Assembly: GCF_014898815.1 (NCBI RefSeq) | Contig: NW_026515501.1 | Location: 496,001-560,000 of the forward strand | Source: Panonychus citri | Taxonomy: Eukaryota; Arthropoda; Arachnida; Trombidiformes; Tetranychidae | DNA: 64,000 nucleotides | Direction: 5' to 3' | In this document: in pieces, positions 1-12,586 of the stretch | How the letters are laid out: each line of letters opens with the position of its first letter | Position numbering within the stretch: position 1 is the first letter of the stretch | Position numbers and translations under genes: made by a program | Notes under the pieces: model-generated | What the model saw: only the letters and a program-made list of their open reading frames with translations | Databases searched by the model: none | Told to the model about the DNA's origin: nothing

Positions 1-229
1 TAAAAATTGTAAATGATTATTTTCACTTAATCAATTAGAAATCACAATTATCAATGCTACTAGACGAGAGATTAAATCTAATATTGTGCCTGTTCACATA
101 ATGTTTCATCTGATTGTGATTTTTGAAGTGAAAAAGTTACAAAATAATCAATTATTAGAATCTATAATAGTAATTAATTAGTAAATTAATATATTAATAT
201 TATTGAAAAGTGATAATATAAGTACATAC
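1..229 (-). other. Intron of para (cut by window edge)
   Basis: This is AT-rich non-coding DNA directly 3' of the exon ending at 230 on the minus strand. No exon was recognised; the next para exon lies outside the window. Confidence 0.7.
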
Positions 230-3200
230 CTTGCGAACATTTCCATTAATCCGTCCAGCGTTAAAATCGTAGTTTGGATTATCCTCTTCATTACTTTTCA
301 GTGAAACTCTATCCTTTTCGTCAACTATTTTATCATCATAATCTGAATAAACCGATGGACTTGGTGGTGCATCAGATTCCCTACGATTCACTAAAGATCC
401 TATCAGATGAGGTGGTATTGAATTGTTGTAATTTTGTAGAGGCGATGGGTGAGATAATTGATTACCAGAGATTGGACCACTCATACCTATTCCACCTCCC
501 ATTGCCATGGAGGTTGTACCACCACCTCCGCCTCCTCTTCCATCATCTACATCAGCTTGACGAAGAGTATCCTGGTAAGCAGCTTCTTCCGCTGCAGCAG
601 CCAAATCTTCATCGACAAGTTTCTTCTGCAATTCATCATAGGACATGGCAACAATAGCCAAAATAAGGTTAACCAGGTAAATTGAGCCCAAAAAAATGGC
701 TCCAATAAAGTAGATTATGTGCCAAGGACTTGTTGTTCGTAGGATCATTTGATACAATGATTCCCAATAGTCTTGAGTTAATAGACGAAAGGCAGAAAGT
801 AAAGCCCATGGAAAAGTATCATAATTAGTGTACCCGTAATTGGGATTAGGTCCAAATCCTTGGATACAAGTACTCATTGTAGAGTTACAAAGCCTATGGA
901 ATAAGGGATAATTTAATTTTATCAGATAAGATGAGATGAGAATAAACAAACAATTAAAATAGAAAACTCAATAATGAAAATAATTAGAAAATATTAACAA
1001 TCAAGTAGAAAGATTAATTACTAATGGAATACTATTTTTCTATCTTCAATCAATTTACTCAATACACTGCATAAGACCAATTTAAAGATCTAATAGTAAA
1101 TTAGATTATAATCAACAACGATAATAATGTAATAGTAAATCAATTGTGTGATTACCATGATTACCTATGTTTATCATTGTAAATGAAATCATAAAAAGCT
1201 AAAGTAAACACTTAAAGGAGAAAAAAAAATCAAACTAAATTGTTAAAATGTATTATTAATAGACTTTGCTTACGTTTTTCTATTGACTAAATCATTTGAT
1301 TAACATAAATTGTACACTGTGTAATCTTGATTAGCATTAACACATTACTGATTATTAGATTACATTGAATGGTTAGAAAGAGAGAGAGAGAGATAATCAA
1401 TGTTGATATACTTACGTAGCACCAGAGGTGTTACTACAAAGAATAGGATCTCCATCAGAAGTATTTAACCAGTGGGTTCTATCATTACACCAATCGAACC
1501 ATTCCTCGGTGGTCATGTTTCTTGGTCCATGGAGGATACATTTCTGTGTAAGAGCTCCCATGTAAATTTGAAGTCCCAATAAGGCGAAAACAGAAAGTGA
1601 AAAACACGTTAAAATTGTAACATCTTTCAGGTTTTTTGCTGCTTCAATTAATGCACCAACAATTGTCTTTAAACCTACAAAATCACAACAATTAAGGAGA
1701 AAAAAGAATTGGAGAAAAGTGTTAATTTTATCGTTTAAACATGATGATTGTTTCAATTGAATGTTGTAAATCATTTTCTACAAAAATGATTTATTCAATG
1801 TGAATGATATAATTATACAAAACCTTGGAATAATTGAATTGGTAGGAAAATAATATTATCGAAAGTGAGTATTTGATATTTTCTATTTATGTTTTCAATT
1901 TCGTTCTACATTAGAAAACCTTTCCCATGAATATTTAATGATAATCATTGTAAATGATAAATCAATGATAGAATATAAAATTATCATTTATCTAATTTTT
2001 ACTTTGGCTTATCATTAATGTGTTAAGCTAATTTATATTATCCAGGTATTGGACAAATCTATCGATCGTTTATCATGTATTCCAATTTAAGATTGTCAAC
2101 CGTTTTAACAATAAACAATTCTAGTTTAGAATGTACATTTAACTGGTCAATTATGGATGGAAAGTAAGATTTTTTTTTTTTTCGTAATTCAAAAGAGAAT
2201 CGAAATGTTCAACTTTATATTTACCTGGAACAACAGCAACTGTTTTCAAAGCTCGTAAAACCCTGAAAGTACGAAGGGCGCTTAGATTACCTAAATCTTC
2301 AAATAACATGGTTAAATAGGCTAAGGCAATAACGACAAAATCAAGCCAATTCCATGGGTCCCGTAGATATGTGAAGTTTGTAAGTATTAAGCCTCGGGCA
2401 GTCACTTTTAAACAAGATTCGAAAGTGTAAATTGTTGTGAAAATGATTCTGATTTGAAAAATGAGGAGAAAGTAGACAAAAAAAATATGAGTTAACAATT
2501 GAATAACTGTTGACCATTACAATCGATCAATGGAAGAAAGAACAAAAGAAATTGATTGATTGGTTTGGTCAAGATTGTTCTTTTTTTTGTTTTTATATTC
2601 TATTCTCTTTTATTTATTACTTACTCTGTTCGTTCGATTTCACTTGACTGCATAGTCATTAGAATACAATTAACGAGGATTGTAACGATAACAAGAAAGC
2701 TGAACCAAGGATGGACAAGCATAAAAATGGCAACTCGACGGATCGGGTTGAACGGGCTAAGGATGAACAAGGCTTTGGTTGCGCTAAAACGGAAGATATC
2801 TTTCCCTTTGCTTACAACAACAAAGGTCTGAGAGATGATGAAAAGGGAACATGATGATGATGGTAATTATATCATGATGATCCAAAAGGATGAAGATGAA
2901 ACAAAAGAAACAACAACATTGAGAGTTGGTTAAAGATAATGATTGGTTAATTGTCAATTGCAAAAGGTTTTCAGTTCAATGAATGTTGTATTTGACTGGC
3001 ATGGGGACTGATTAATGTTTACTAATTATGTTAAATTTACTGTTTAATCATTTAGTTGATTTCAACAGTCAACTGCAGATGATATTTGGCTGATAGGGTT
3101 AAATTTATTGTTTTTAAGTTATCGGATTAGTGGACATTCAATAAATGAATGACATGTTTCTCAAATCAATAACGAAAAGATAATGATTGTTGATTGGGTA

Positions 3201-3782
3201 AATGATAGAGTTAATTGAATCAATCAAGAATTAATCCTATGGAAAAATGATTTGATTGCTATGATGATGAGGATACATGAATTCATGTAACCTTGATAAT
3301 AATAAGAATTCAACATTTTTTATGAACAGTTTAGATGGCGAATAACAGTAAATTATAATCTCTTTCACTCACTTTCACTTTTTTGTTATGGTTGAAAGTG
3401 GAATATGAATATTTGATTGATTGATTGGGAGAATGGGATGGAAAATGAAAACGGAAATTGAATGATAGTAACTCACCGGAATTCCAACTTTTTCATAATA
3501 TTTGTCAAAATCTTCTATTGGGGTACCAATAAGATCTGGAGGGAAGCCTCGTTCCAATGGTTTCGGAAGCATTTTACCTGCTTCCAATGTCTCATCGGGA
3601 TGAAGCTCTTCTTCCTCACGGTGTGGTACATAAAGCTCATCCATCTCAGCGATTTTCTCCTCTTTCTCTTTTTGAAGCTTTTCCGCTTGACGAGCTTCAA
3701 CGGCAGCCAAAGATTCCCTGGTAAAAGGCCGAAACAACGGTTGTTGGGGTATATCGGCATAATCCAGGCCTACTGATGACAT
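230..3782 (-). CDS. para: Voltage-gated sodium channel alpha subunit (para), 5' part; continues past left edge
   Basis: This is the pore-forming subunit of the neuronal voltage-gated Na+ channel, the target of pyrethroids. Five coding exons join in phase: 3477-3782, 2625-2827, 2225-2448, 1416-1674 and 230-893, giving 552 residues and ending on a codon boundary at a gtatgt donor. The start is ATG 3782-3780: an in-frame stop lies upstream with no earlier ATG. Visible in order are the N-terminal RPFTRESL block, FVVVSKGKDIFRFSAT, S1 (HPWFSFLVIVTILVNCI), S2-S3, the S4 voltage sensor ALRTFRVLRALKTVAVVPG with Arg/Lys every third residue, S5, the domain I pore with TQDYWE (the Asp of the DEKA selectivity filter), and S6 (VNLILAIVAMSYDEL). 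The start of the I-II linker follows, with a Gly run. Domains II-IV lie outside the window, so the common knockdown-resistance positions of those domains cannot be read. Family and strand are certain; no disruption is seen. Confidence 0.97.
2828..3476 (-). other. First coding-region intron of para
   Basis: The 649-bp intron separates the cytoplasmic N-terminus (ending VGIP, phase 0) from the exon that begins TFVVVSKGK. The donor is gtgagt and the acceptor is cag. The other para introns are 2449-2624, 1675-2224 and 894-1415, all GT-AG. Nothing else is seen inside them except a short (AG)n at 1379-1392. Confidence 0.85.
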
Positions 3783-5370
3783 GTCAATCTTCACCAACCC
3801 AAAATGAAATAATCAACAAAACACATAGATGATGCTCTCAACGTTTAGTTGCTAGCAACCACAACCAAGTAACCAGTTTATTTCCCAAAACAGACAGAAA
3901 CAAAACTAGTTGCTAGGAAGAAAAAAAAGTGAAGAATAGAAAAACATCAACAGAATAGAATAGAATAAAAAAAAAATAATAATTAATCCAATGGATGGAG
4001 AAAATGAAAGAAACAAGAACAGGAGAAAATCACTTTTTCTTCCCCTTGAGAGATTACAACAAGAAAACGATGATGGAGAGATAAATCCAAAGGATGAGAA
4101 ACAAAAAAAAATTTGAGGAAAAAAACAACCAAATGATGATAAAATGATGATGTAAAATTATTGAAATTTTTACTCTTTTTTTAGTTGTCACAAAAATCAA
4201 CAATGAGAAAACAAGATAATCAACAATTAATGGGATTTTCTAATAAAAACGGGTACCCGGTTTGAGTTAATTCACTTTGTAACAAACAGTATGAGCAACC
4301 ATGAGTATCTCCACATAGTAGAGTGAAAGAGAGAGAAAACTGAATAGAAGAGAAAAAAAATTCGATACAAAAATCGAAATGAGAGAGAGAGAAAAAAAAG
4401 AGAAAAAATTGATTCTCCTCCAAGTAACAGGTTCCATCTATTGTTATGAGAGAAAGAAAAATAATCAACAAAATGAGAGAAAATTCGAATTTCCCTCAAT
4501 TCGGTTACCAAGGGCAACCGAAAAAAGAAAGAAAAACAAAACAAAAAGAAAGAGAAATGAAAGAGATTCTATTTACTCTTTCGGAGAAATTCGATCATGT
4601 GACCTGTTTTTTCCCTTCGACTTCCCCATAAACTGGTGATCCTTTTGGTGGCTGTTTTTTTTTCTCTCTCTTCATTCATTCATATTTCAAACTCATTTGA
4701 TTTTTAATTCTTGTCATCACAATTTCTAAAGTGTAATTAATCAACACCATTAAGTAAATTGTTTCTCTTCTCTATCTTTTCTTTCTCAGTCTTTCTCTCT
4801 CTTTCTGGTTTTTCTTCTTGCTTTTCTTCATCTTCTCTGGATCCAAATCGCCATCATTTTTTGTTAGGTGAGTTTTTGTTTATCTTGTTTATATTTTTCT
4901 CTTTTCTCTTTACTTCATATTTTTTTGGTCTCTTTTTTTTTCTCCATCAATTCTTTGTTAACTCCTTCATCTCCATCTTATTCACTTGTGTATATAAACA
5001 TTTAATTGTCTTGAATATCACCTTGTAAATTGCTTGAAACATCATAAACAAGCAGCAATTACCACCATTTACTTTAACTCTGCAATTTTATTTAGTGATT
5101 TCATTTTTATTCTTATTTTTTTTTCGCTTTGAAGGTTAAATTTTTTTTCTCTTTCATTTTCTGTAACTTGATTGTTTACTTTATTATTATAGTTAACCAT
5201 TTGGATGACATAAAGAATAACAATTAATTGTCTTTATCTCTTTTTCTCTCCCTCCAACAGGTCGTTTATTTCTTGTTGGATCAACCGTGTCTATATACTT
5301 GACTTTAAATCAGTCACCTTTATGAACTTTTGAACATACTGATAATTTCATTTTCCAGATTAATTTCATC
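3783..5370. promoter_or_regulatory. Divergent intergenic region between para and ACSL copy 1
   Basis: This 1.6-kb stretch holds the 5' UTRs and presumed promoters of two divergently transcribed genes. It is low-complexity, with purine tracts (about 4370-4560) and CT-rich tracts (about 4660-4930). Short open frames on both strands here are compositional. On the plus strand a consensus donor (AG/gtgagt at 4867/4868) and a polypyrimidine-tract acceptor (ccaacag ending 5260) could bound a 5'-UTR intron of the ACSL gene; an alternative acceptor (ttccag) ends at 5358. No TATA box or other core element can be called with confidence. Confidence 0.5.
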
Positions 5371-8244
5371 ATGTCTAATTCTAATATGACTGATTCTCTT
5401 GGTGTATCAATTGCCTTGGGCATGATTAAAACAGTGGTTTGTGCCTACGATTTGATGACTCTTCCCATTTATACTGTTGCCCAACAACCTTGGCAACGAA
5501 GTCAATCCAAAAACAAAACGAGAGCCAAACCAGTTAAAGATGATAATTGTTATTCAGGTAATGACAATTTAATTTTCAAATTTTTAATTCTCTATAATTA
5601 CTAACATGCAATTAGAAATTTTCTAAACAATAATTCGAGACTCAATAAGCCTCTCTCTCTCTTTAATGATCAGCTTTTTTTTATAATGATTATATTTGCA
5701 TGCAACATCATAAGACTTTGTTTTTTATTTTCTAATTGATAAAATTGTGACCTTAAATTTGCTTTTTAGAATGGAAAAGAGTTGAATCTCCTCCCGATCA
5801 TGATATGTTACATGCTGAAACCATTGATTCTTTATTTGTGAAAACATGTGAAAAATATGGAGATCGTAAGTGTCTTGGTTATCGTGAGACTTTCGGTGAA
5901 GAAGATGAGAAACAACCTGATGGAAGAACTTTTAGAAAATTGATTCAAGGAGATTTCAAATGGTTCACATATAATGAAGTTAATCAAAGAATCAATGATG
6001 TTGCTCGTGGTTTATTCTTGAGTGGCCTTAAACCTGGTGAGCCAGTGATGATCTTTGCCGAGACAAGGTTAGAATGGTTTGTCAGTGCAATGGCAGCATT
6101 TAGACTCGGTGCAAGCATTGCCACCTTGTATGCCACTCTTGGATTCGAGGCTCTAGTGCATGGAATCAACGAGACTGAAGTTTCACATTTAATCACAACT
6201 CATGATCTTCTACCAAAAATCAAATCTATCGTGAATAAACTGCCTCATCTTAAGAAAATCATCTACATCGAAGGTGTCAAGAAACCAGATCTTAGTGGTT
6301 TTGGATCAATTGAGTTGATCTCGATGACCCAAGTGGAAATGAATGGATCGTCAACTAAACAAAACATTCAATTTGAACCCAGAAAAAGTGATGATCAAGC
6401 CGTCATCATGTACACATCAGGATCAACAGGTATCCCTAAAGGTGTTATCATCACACATAAAAATATTCTTGGAACCATGAAAGGTTTCTATGCTGTTGCA
6501 CATGGAATGACCACCGAGAATATCTACATGGCCTACCTTCCATTGGCTCATGTTCTTGAATTAGCTGCTGAAAGTTTCTTCATTTCAGTGGGTATTCCAA
6601 TCGGTTATTCATCTCCACACACCATGACCGATAAATCAACTGCTGTTAAAAAAGGCTGCAAAGGAGATGCACCAGTCCTTCAACCAACTGTCATGGCCGC
6701 AGTTCCATTAGTTTTGGATCGTATCAAAAAAGCCGTCACTGAGAACATCGATGCCCAAGGGCCTTTTATGAAGGGACTCTTCCGATTTGCCCTTGAGTAC
6801 AAACAATATTGGGTTAAAAATGGATTCCAAACTCCTCTTCTAAACAAAATCATCTTCAACAAAATTAAGGCCATGCTCGGTGGTAAAATTCAATACATGG
6901 TAGTTGGAAGTGCTCCTCTTGCTCCCGATACTTTTGATTTCATCAGAAATACTTTGAATGTGATTCTCATCGCCGGATATGGATTGACGGAAACTGCAGC
7001 AGGTGGTACCATCATGGATTTCGACGATTTCAGTGTAGGTCGAGCGGGTCCTCCTCTTTATGGACTTTCGATCAAGTTATCTGATTGGGAAGAAGGTAAA
7101 AACAACAATTAATTTCAATAATTATCTTTGTCACGTATTATATGTTGACTTAACAACCTCGAAGCTTAAAATAACTATGCACTTGTGATTATTTTTAATT
7201 CAAATCAAAATGACTCATGCTGTTTTTATTGTATTCACTATGTAAATAGGTAATTATCATCCTCGAGACAAACCAAATCCACGAGGTGAAGTCATCATCG
7301 GCGGTGATTGTGTGACCGCAGGTTATTTTAAGAATCCGACAATGACGGAAGAATTTTACAAAGTGGAAGATGGAAAAAGGTGGTTTTACACAGGTGATAT
7401 TGGAGAAATTTATCCTGATGGAACAATCAAATTAATCGACCGTAAAAAAGATTTGGTTAAACTTCAATATGGAGAATATATTTCACTTGGAAAGGTAAGT
7501 TCTTTCTCTCTCTCTCACTCACTCTCTTTCGATCTTTACAAATGTCTTATTTGTCTTTTTGTCTCAAGTCTAAAGTACATAAAGAAAATGTTTATCTGTT
7601 AGATTTATACAAATAGAAGATGATTAATTAGTCTTGCCAAAAATTTCCAGGTCAAACTACATGTTTACTTGATTAACAAGTGGTTATCAAGTATCTCTTT
7701 GCAATCAAGTCATGAAATTTACATGCACAATCAATGAACGGAAATTTTCATTGTTACAATTTTACACTTTAATTACTAATGGATTTTTTTGTTTATTGAG
7801 TTGCTTATATTTTTTTTGTTTTTCTTCCTTGTTGTCTCTTTCTAGGTTGAAACGGAATTGAAAATTTGTTCAATTGTTGATAATATTTGCGTCTATGGTG
7901 ATTCTTATCACGATTATTTGATAGCAATTGTTGTTCCAAACGAAAAGGGTCTTCGCAATTTAGCAAAAACACTTAACAAGGAGCATCTAAGTCATTCACA
8001 ACTCTGTAAAGATCCAGTTATGCTGGAAGTGGTTAAAAAAGTGCTTACTGATCGAGCAGCACAAGTTAAATTGAATCGAACCGAAAGACCTGCTAAAATC
8101 TTACTCGTTGACGACGAGTGGACACCTGACAGTGGCCTGGTAACTGCAGCGATGAAGATTCGTCGGAAAAATATCCAAGAACGTTACATTAATGAGATTA
8201 ATAGAATGTACAAAACTCCCGTTTCTGGTGTTCAATCAGCTTAA
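5371..8244 (+). CDS. Acsl: Long-chain-fatty-acid-CoA ligase, ACSL3/4 type (copy 1)
   Basis: The enzyme activates long-chain fatty acids: fatty acid + ATP + CoA gives acyl-CoA + AMP + PPi, usually at the ER, lipid-droplet or mitochondrial surface. Four exons (5371-5557, 5770-7095, 7250-7494, 7846-8244) join in phase to 718 residues, close to human ACSL3 (720) and ACSL4 (711). An N-terminal hydrophobic segment (SIALGMIKTVVCAYDLMTLP) fits a membrane anchor. The AMP-binding P-loop YTSGSTGIPKG is at about 277-287. GYGLTETAAGG and the acyl-CoA synthetase signature around TGDIGEIYPDGTIKLIDRKK follow, and the C-terminal lid ends in RMYKTPVSGVQSA. All introns are GT-AG. It has an inverted paralogue at 14753-17098; unlike that copy it carries a 154-bp intron at 7096-7249. 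Nothing suggests loss of function. Confidence 0.96.
7495..7845 (+). other. Last intron of ACSL copy 1
   Basis: The 351-bp GT-AG intron begins with a CT-rich stretch. The matching intron in copy 2 is only 82 bp and starts with a long CT repeat, so the introns have diverged while the exons have not. Confidence 0.85.
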
Positions 8245-10913
8245 TTTTTTCCATTAGAATTTAAATGTATTAGTTTAATTCTAAATTCCTGTTCTCACCA
8301 CTAGCATCTTCTCACTTTTTCTCCTCTTTCACCCCACCCCCTTCCTCTTTAATATAAATTACAATGTTATAGATATCAATTCTTTTAGTTTATCTATTCA
8401 TGTAACTATACTCAATCACTTTTCCCATCATCTTATTACAATCATCTTCATCATCCTTGATCATCACTTGTATCATCTTCAGGTCATTGTAACTACACAC
8501 CAACTACACTCAAAGCAACTCTTTACACATACACACTTTTCTCAATTCCTTTGGTGCTAAACAAAATCCTGATTTTCTTCATCACTTCTTACTAATAGTT
8601 ATCATCATGATGATCTTTTGGTGATAAGTTATTTCTCTCGTTAACCTTGACAGATTATCTCACAATCTTACAAGTTTAACGTTAATTTCCTAAAATTTTT
8701 TCCTTCAAATCAAAAATTCAAATACCAAACTTCATCAACAAAACATCCACCATAAAGAAAACACCATCAACATGCAGGATCAATTTAATTAGCATGTAAA
8801 ACTTTTCAAAGAAACAATTTAATTTGTAGCATATGATATGTAATTTAATTAGCTTTGTTTTATTAATTTATGTTGTTCAAATGGTTGTAAATACTTTCTA
8901 AGAGAAAGAGAGAGCTAAAGATCAATGGTTAATTAACTCTCCTCTCAAATTGATTGTAATTGCAGCTCATTGCGACTCCTTATTATGATTGGGAAACACT
9001 CAAAGAATCAATGAATTTATGATTAAAATTCAATTGATAATTTAACAATCAAAGGTCAATCAAAATCAATTCACTCCTTAAACTCCAACTTTGATCATTA
9101 AAATTTTGATCTACTTTTATTTGTATTTTCGTCATCAACTTAATCATTTAAATCCAAGAATTAAGATTTAAATATTCTGGTAATCATCCAAATCGAGTGA
9201 TGATTGAAAAATAATCTCTTAGATGTAACAATTAGTGGAAAATTTGAAGACAACAATTAATATTGATTGTTCAATGAACAGGAAAAAAATTTAATGATTG
9301 TTGTTCAATAATCAATCGTTAATCAGGTTACATGTATAATAATTGAAGAGCTAAATAATCAATAGTTAATTGATTATTCAAATTGATCCAAATCATTAAA
9401 CTTTATAGAGTTATGGTTGGAAATGATTAGTTAAATTGTTACGGGACTTTGATAATTAATGATAATTGCCCTTGATTTTTAATTTTCATCGGCAATGTAA
9501 TGTCTAAGTGGTTTTCATGTTACTAGATTAAAATAACATCTTCATTGATTTTAATCAAGTTGATTAAGTTTAATTGTGTAACAATCAACTGGTGATTATG
9601 TTTTAATAGGTTTCTAAGGGGTAAGTCAATTTGATTTGAAACAGTTGACAATTAACTTTTGAACCTTAATTGTGATTGATCTTGACAATTTACAACAAGT
9701 TGGTTAACAACAAAAACTTGGTTAACTAATCAATTTCAACCAATACAATCATTTAATTAACCGATTATGCAATTAAAGTAATTGAAGGTTTTTTCTTTCT
9801 CATTTCATAATCAACTTATCAAATTAATCAACTAGTCAACAATTAACTTATACTAATTGAGGAGTAAGAGATATTTTCGATAAGAAATAATCAATTTCTT
9901 AATTTTCTTTATTATTTTGATTGATTAAAAAAAGAAAGAATTGAAAAATCAAAGTAAAATTGAGTCGAAATCGTTGAAAACTGATAACAATTTGTTTTCG
10001 AACTTTTTTTAAATAATAATAGAGGTGAACAGTTAATGATTGATTTGATACAACGAAAGAGAGATTGACCATTGTAATCAATTGGAATTAAAATGAACAT
10101 TACAAGACAGTTTATCAAAGTTTTCGTTATGATTTTTTTTACTCAAGAAATGATTTTAAAACGTGTAAGTGATTTTTTTTGCTTGTTGTTGTGTTTGTGT
10201 GTATAAGTTGTTTTTTCTTGTGCAGCAAAAATGATTTCATGGATAAGGCGCAAAAAGAAAAGGAAATAGATTAGAAAGACATAGAAAAAGGGAGAGAAGA
10301 AGAATTAAGAGAGTGTGTGAGAGAGAGAGATAAAGTTCCAAGTTGTATATGTAGCATGAATAAGAATTAGAGAAGGAAACATGAGAGCGAGAGAGAGAGA
10401 GAGAGAGAGAGAGTTGTATTTATACGTTGGATGCATGTATATGTATAGATTGATGGATAAATAGATCAGTTGGTATAAGTTGTTCTTAAATAATGTGAAT
10501 TTTAACAGGTAAAAAACACTATTTTGTTGATTGGGACACCTGATCGGAGAGAAAATGATAGAAGGGGAAAAGAGATGATTCTCAGAAAATGATGATATGG
10601 GGATTGGCTGATTTGGTATGTTTGAAGCTAAGATTCATAGAAAAGACTTGATGAAACAAGTTCCAGGTATTGGTAATATGTTGTGGTTGATTAGGATAAA
10701 GTGTAGAAAGAAATTATTGTTGATTGAGAAAGAGACAAACTAGCAAAGTTATTAAAGGGATAGAGGGAGAAAATTATAAGAGACTGAGAAGAGAGACTGA
10801 GAAGAGAGAGAGAGAGAGAGAGAGATACAGAGAGATACAGAGAGACAGAATGATAGATGATAAAGAGGGAGAGGAAAGACACAAAAATGTTGATAAATAA
10901 TATGATTAAATGA
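8245..10913. other. Intergenic: 3' flank of ACSL copy 1 and 3' side of ABHD17
   Basis: No coding region is recognised. The first ~790 bases are duplicated in the inverted arm near 14.1-14.7 kb. Beyond about 9040 the sequence is AT-rich, with TTAATTG-type words and GA microsatellites (10389-10413, 10804-10825). Short minus-strand frames near 9.9-10.1 kb and 10.7 kb show no family similarity or splice structure. Confidence 0.6.
10389..10413. repeat. (GA)n microsatellite
   Basis: A perfect dinucleotide repeat of about 12 units, with a second similar tract at 10804-10825. Both are in intergenic DNA downstream of ABHD17. Confidence 0.9.
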
Positions 10914-11421
10914 TCAAGTATTGTTTTGTGGATTTAGATCGACATTTATAAACTGATTTAATCTATCAGAGTATTGGCCATACGATTCGACGTCATTATG
11001 ACCTGCACCTTCGAGCCAAAGAGGTTCAACAGCGCGGGGACACTTTTCATGCATCGCTAATCCATGAGAGAAGTCGATAATTTCATCCTCCGTTCCATGG
11101 ATAACTAAAACTGGTGATGTTATTCTTGGTGCTTTCTCGATGCTGATTGTTCATTTATTCGTACCAGTGATTTTATTCAATAAGATGAATCATTGAGACC
11201 AGAATTTAACAGAACAGCGATAATAAACAAAAGAAATTTCCATGATATGATTGATTGAATGATTGATCCAGCATAATACAGAAAAGGAGAGAAATAAATG
11301 ACAAATCAGAAAATGTTGGTGATGAATGTATGGGATAAGCAGAATCAATAGGTAAAGGTGTAGACCAGCAACAAATGGAAAGATAAGAAAAAATAAATTA
11401 GAGTATTGTCACATGAATTGC

Positions 11422-11461
<40 letters not shown>

Positions 11462-12226
11462 GAAAGAAGAGAAAGAAAGAAAAAAGGGGAAGAGGTTTAT
11501 TGTGAATTTAAAGAGAAAAAGAGAAAAAAAGAGAAAGAAAAGAAAGCAAAGTACAAAAATGAAAGAAGGAGTCACTCACCTTGGGAATGCGTCAAAGAAC
11601 CAGGTTCGTTTGATGTTAGAGAAAGCAACTCTCATACCGGACGTTAGTGGCGAGTGTAGTATCACAGCACCAACCTCGTAACGTGAGGCGAGGTCAACAG
11701 TGGGCACAGTGCCGATTGATTGACCATAGAGTATAATTTTCTCAGGGCTGATACCATAATGAGATCTTAAGGCCTGCCAGGCGGCATCAATATCTGCATA
11801 TAGGTTTTTCTCTGATGGTTTACCACTGGAGACACCATAACCAGAATAATCATAACTGAATATATTACAATTAATTTCTGAGCCTAAACCAAGATAGAAA
11901 CTACTCATCTGACCCAAATCGACGGCATTTCCATGGCTAAATAGAATGGTGAACTTTGGATTGGGACAGGCACGAACATACATACAAGCAATCCGATTAC
12001 CTCGGGAGGAACGGGCAAAGAAGACTTCAATTTGGTCCAATTCCCTTGGAAGATATTGCCATTCAGCTCGTTGACTTAACTCAAGGGTAAATTTATTATT
12101 CTTCTCGTCAAGAACAAAATTATAAGTTGACTCGGGTGGTAAAAATGCCAACTTGGCTGCTATTCTGCCTGGACACGGAGGGCAGCAGAAAAGGCAGCAA
12201 AAACCACTGAATGAAAATCCGTTCAT
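10914..12226 (-). CDS. ABHD17: ABHD17-type alpha/beta hydrolase (protein depalmitoylase)
   Basis: ABHD17 proteins remove palmitate from cysteines of membrane proteins such as Ras and PSD-95 (family knowledge). Two exons, 11580-12226 and 10914-11142, join in phase (AG/C gives Ser216) to 291 residues, the family's usual length. The start is ATG 12226-12224, giving MNGFSFSGFCCLFCCPPCPG; its N-terminal cysteine cluster (C10, C11, C14, C15, C18) is the conserved palmitoylated membrane-targeting motif. Earlier in-frame codons lack an ATG. Catalytic triad: Ser170 in GQSIG, Asp235 in HGTEDE and His264 in GAGHND. FSHGNAVDLGQMSSF and YDYSGYGVSSGKPSE are also diagnostic. The protein ends NPQNNT. The 437-bp intron contains a GAAA repeat. 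The gene sits inside the spacer of the ACSL inverted duplication and appears single-copy. Confidence 0.96.
11143..11579 (-). other. ABHD17 intron with (GAAA)n
   Basis: This 437-bp GT-AG intron lies between residues 215 and 217. On the plus strand it contains a (GAAA)n tract at about 11422-11463, followed by further purine-rich sequence to about 11555. Confidence 0.85.
11422..11463. repeat. (GAAA)n tetranucleotide microsatellite
   Basis: About ten tandem GAAA units on the plus strand, inside the ABHD17 intron. Confidence 0.9.
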
Positions 12227-12586
12227 ACTTAATCCATGGAAATACAAATCTCTCTCTTCCTTATTTCTTATGTCACCCAAGGTAGAATCGAAAACAAATC
12301 GAAAAACAGGTTAAAAGGTAAACAAAACAGTTAACCAGTACACTTTACCACTTAGATGATTGAGTAGAGAAAAAGTAAAATCAAATGAAATGATTAATAA
12401 AAAGAGAAAAACAATTGATTTGAATTAAAATTGTTTCACTAAAAAACAACAACTCTACAAATTGAACAACAACAAAGCAAAGAAAAAATGTTCTTTTAAT
12501 CCACCAGGTGGAGTTTTACTTAAATTCGTGAAAAAAGAAAGAAAAATTTATTTTAATGATCAAAATTAGATTAATTGTCTAGTTTG
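12227..12586 (-). other. Spacer between EI24 and ABHD17 (both minus)
   Basis: About 360 bp holding the 3' end of EI24 and the 5' UTR/promoter of ABHD17. No coding region or clear core promoter is seen. Confidence 0.5.

Larger units (their letters stand above)
5371..9036 (+). repeat. Left arm of large inverted segmental duplication (ACSL copy 1 plus 3' flank)
   Basis: This arm pairs in reverse complement with about 14098-17098. Similarity covers all coding exons and long parts of the 3' flank. Examples are the block at 8745-8905, containing catgcaggatcaatttaatt, and the block at about 8960-9025, containing ttattatgattgggaaacac. Intron 1, the last intron and the 5' flanks are not obviously alignable. 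The outer limit near 9036 is where I lose the alignment by eye. Confidence 0.85.

Noticed and set aside
4220..5028. Several open frames on both strands between para and ACSL
   Set aside because: They are Ser/Phe or Lys/Arg/Glu low-complexity translations of purine or pyrimidine tracts in the divergent promoter/UTR region.
12227..12280. N-terminal extension of ABHD17 from a TTG codon
   Set aside because: No ATG exists upstream in frame, and the conserved family N-terminus starts exactly at ATG 12226. Similar TTG-started extensions of para, EI24 and the GPCR were also trimmed to the ATG.
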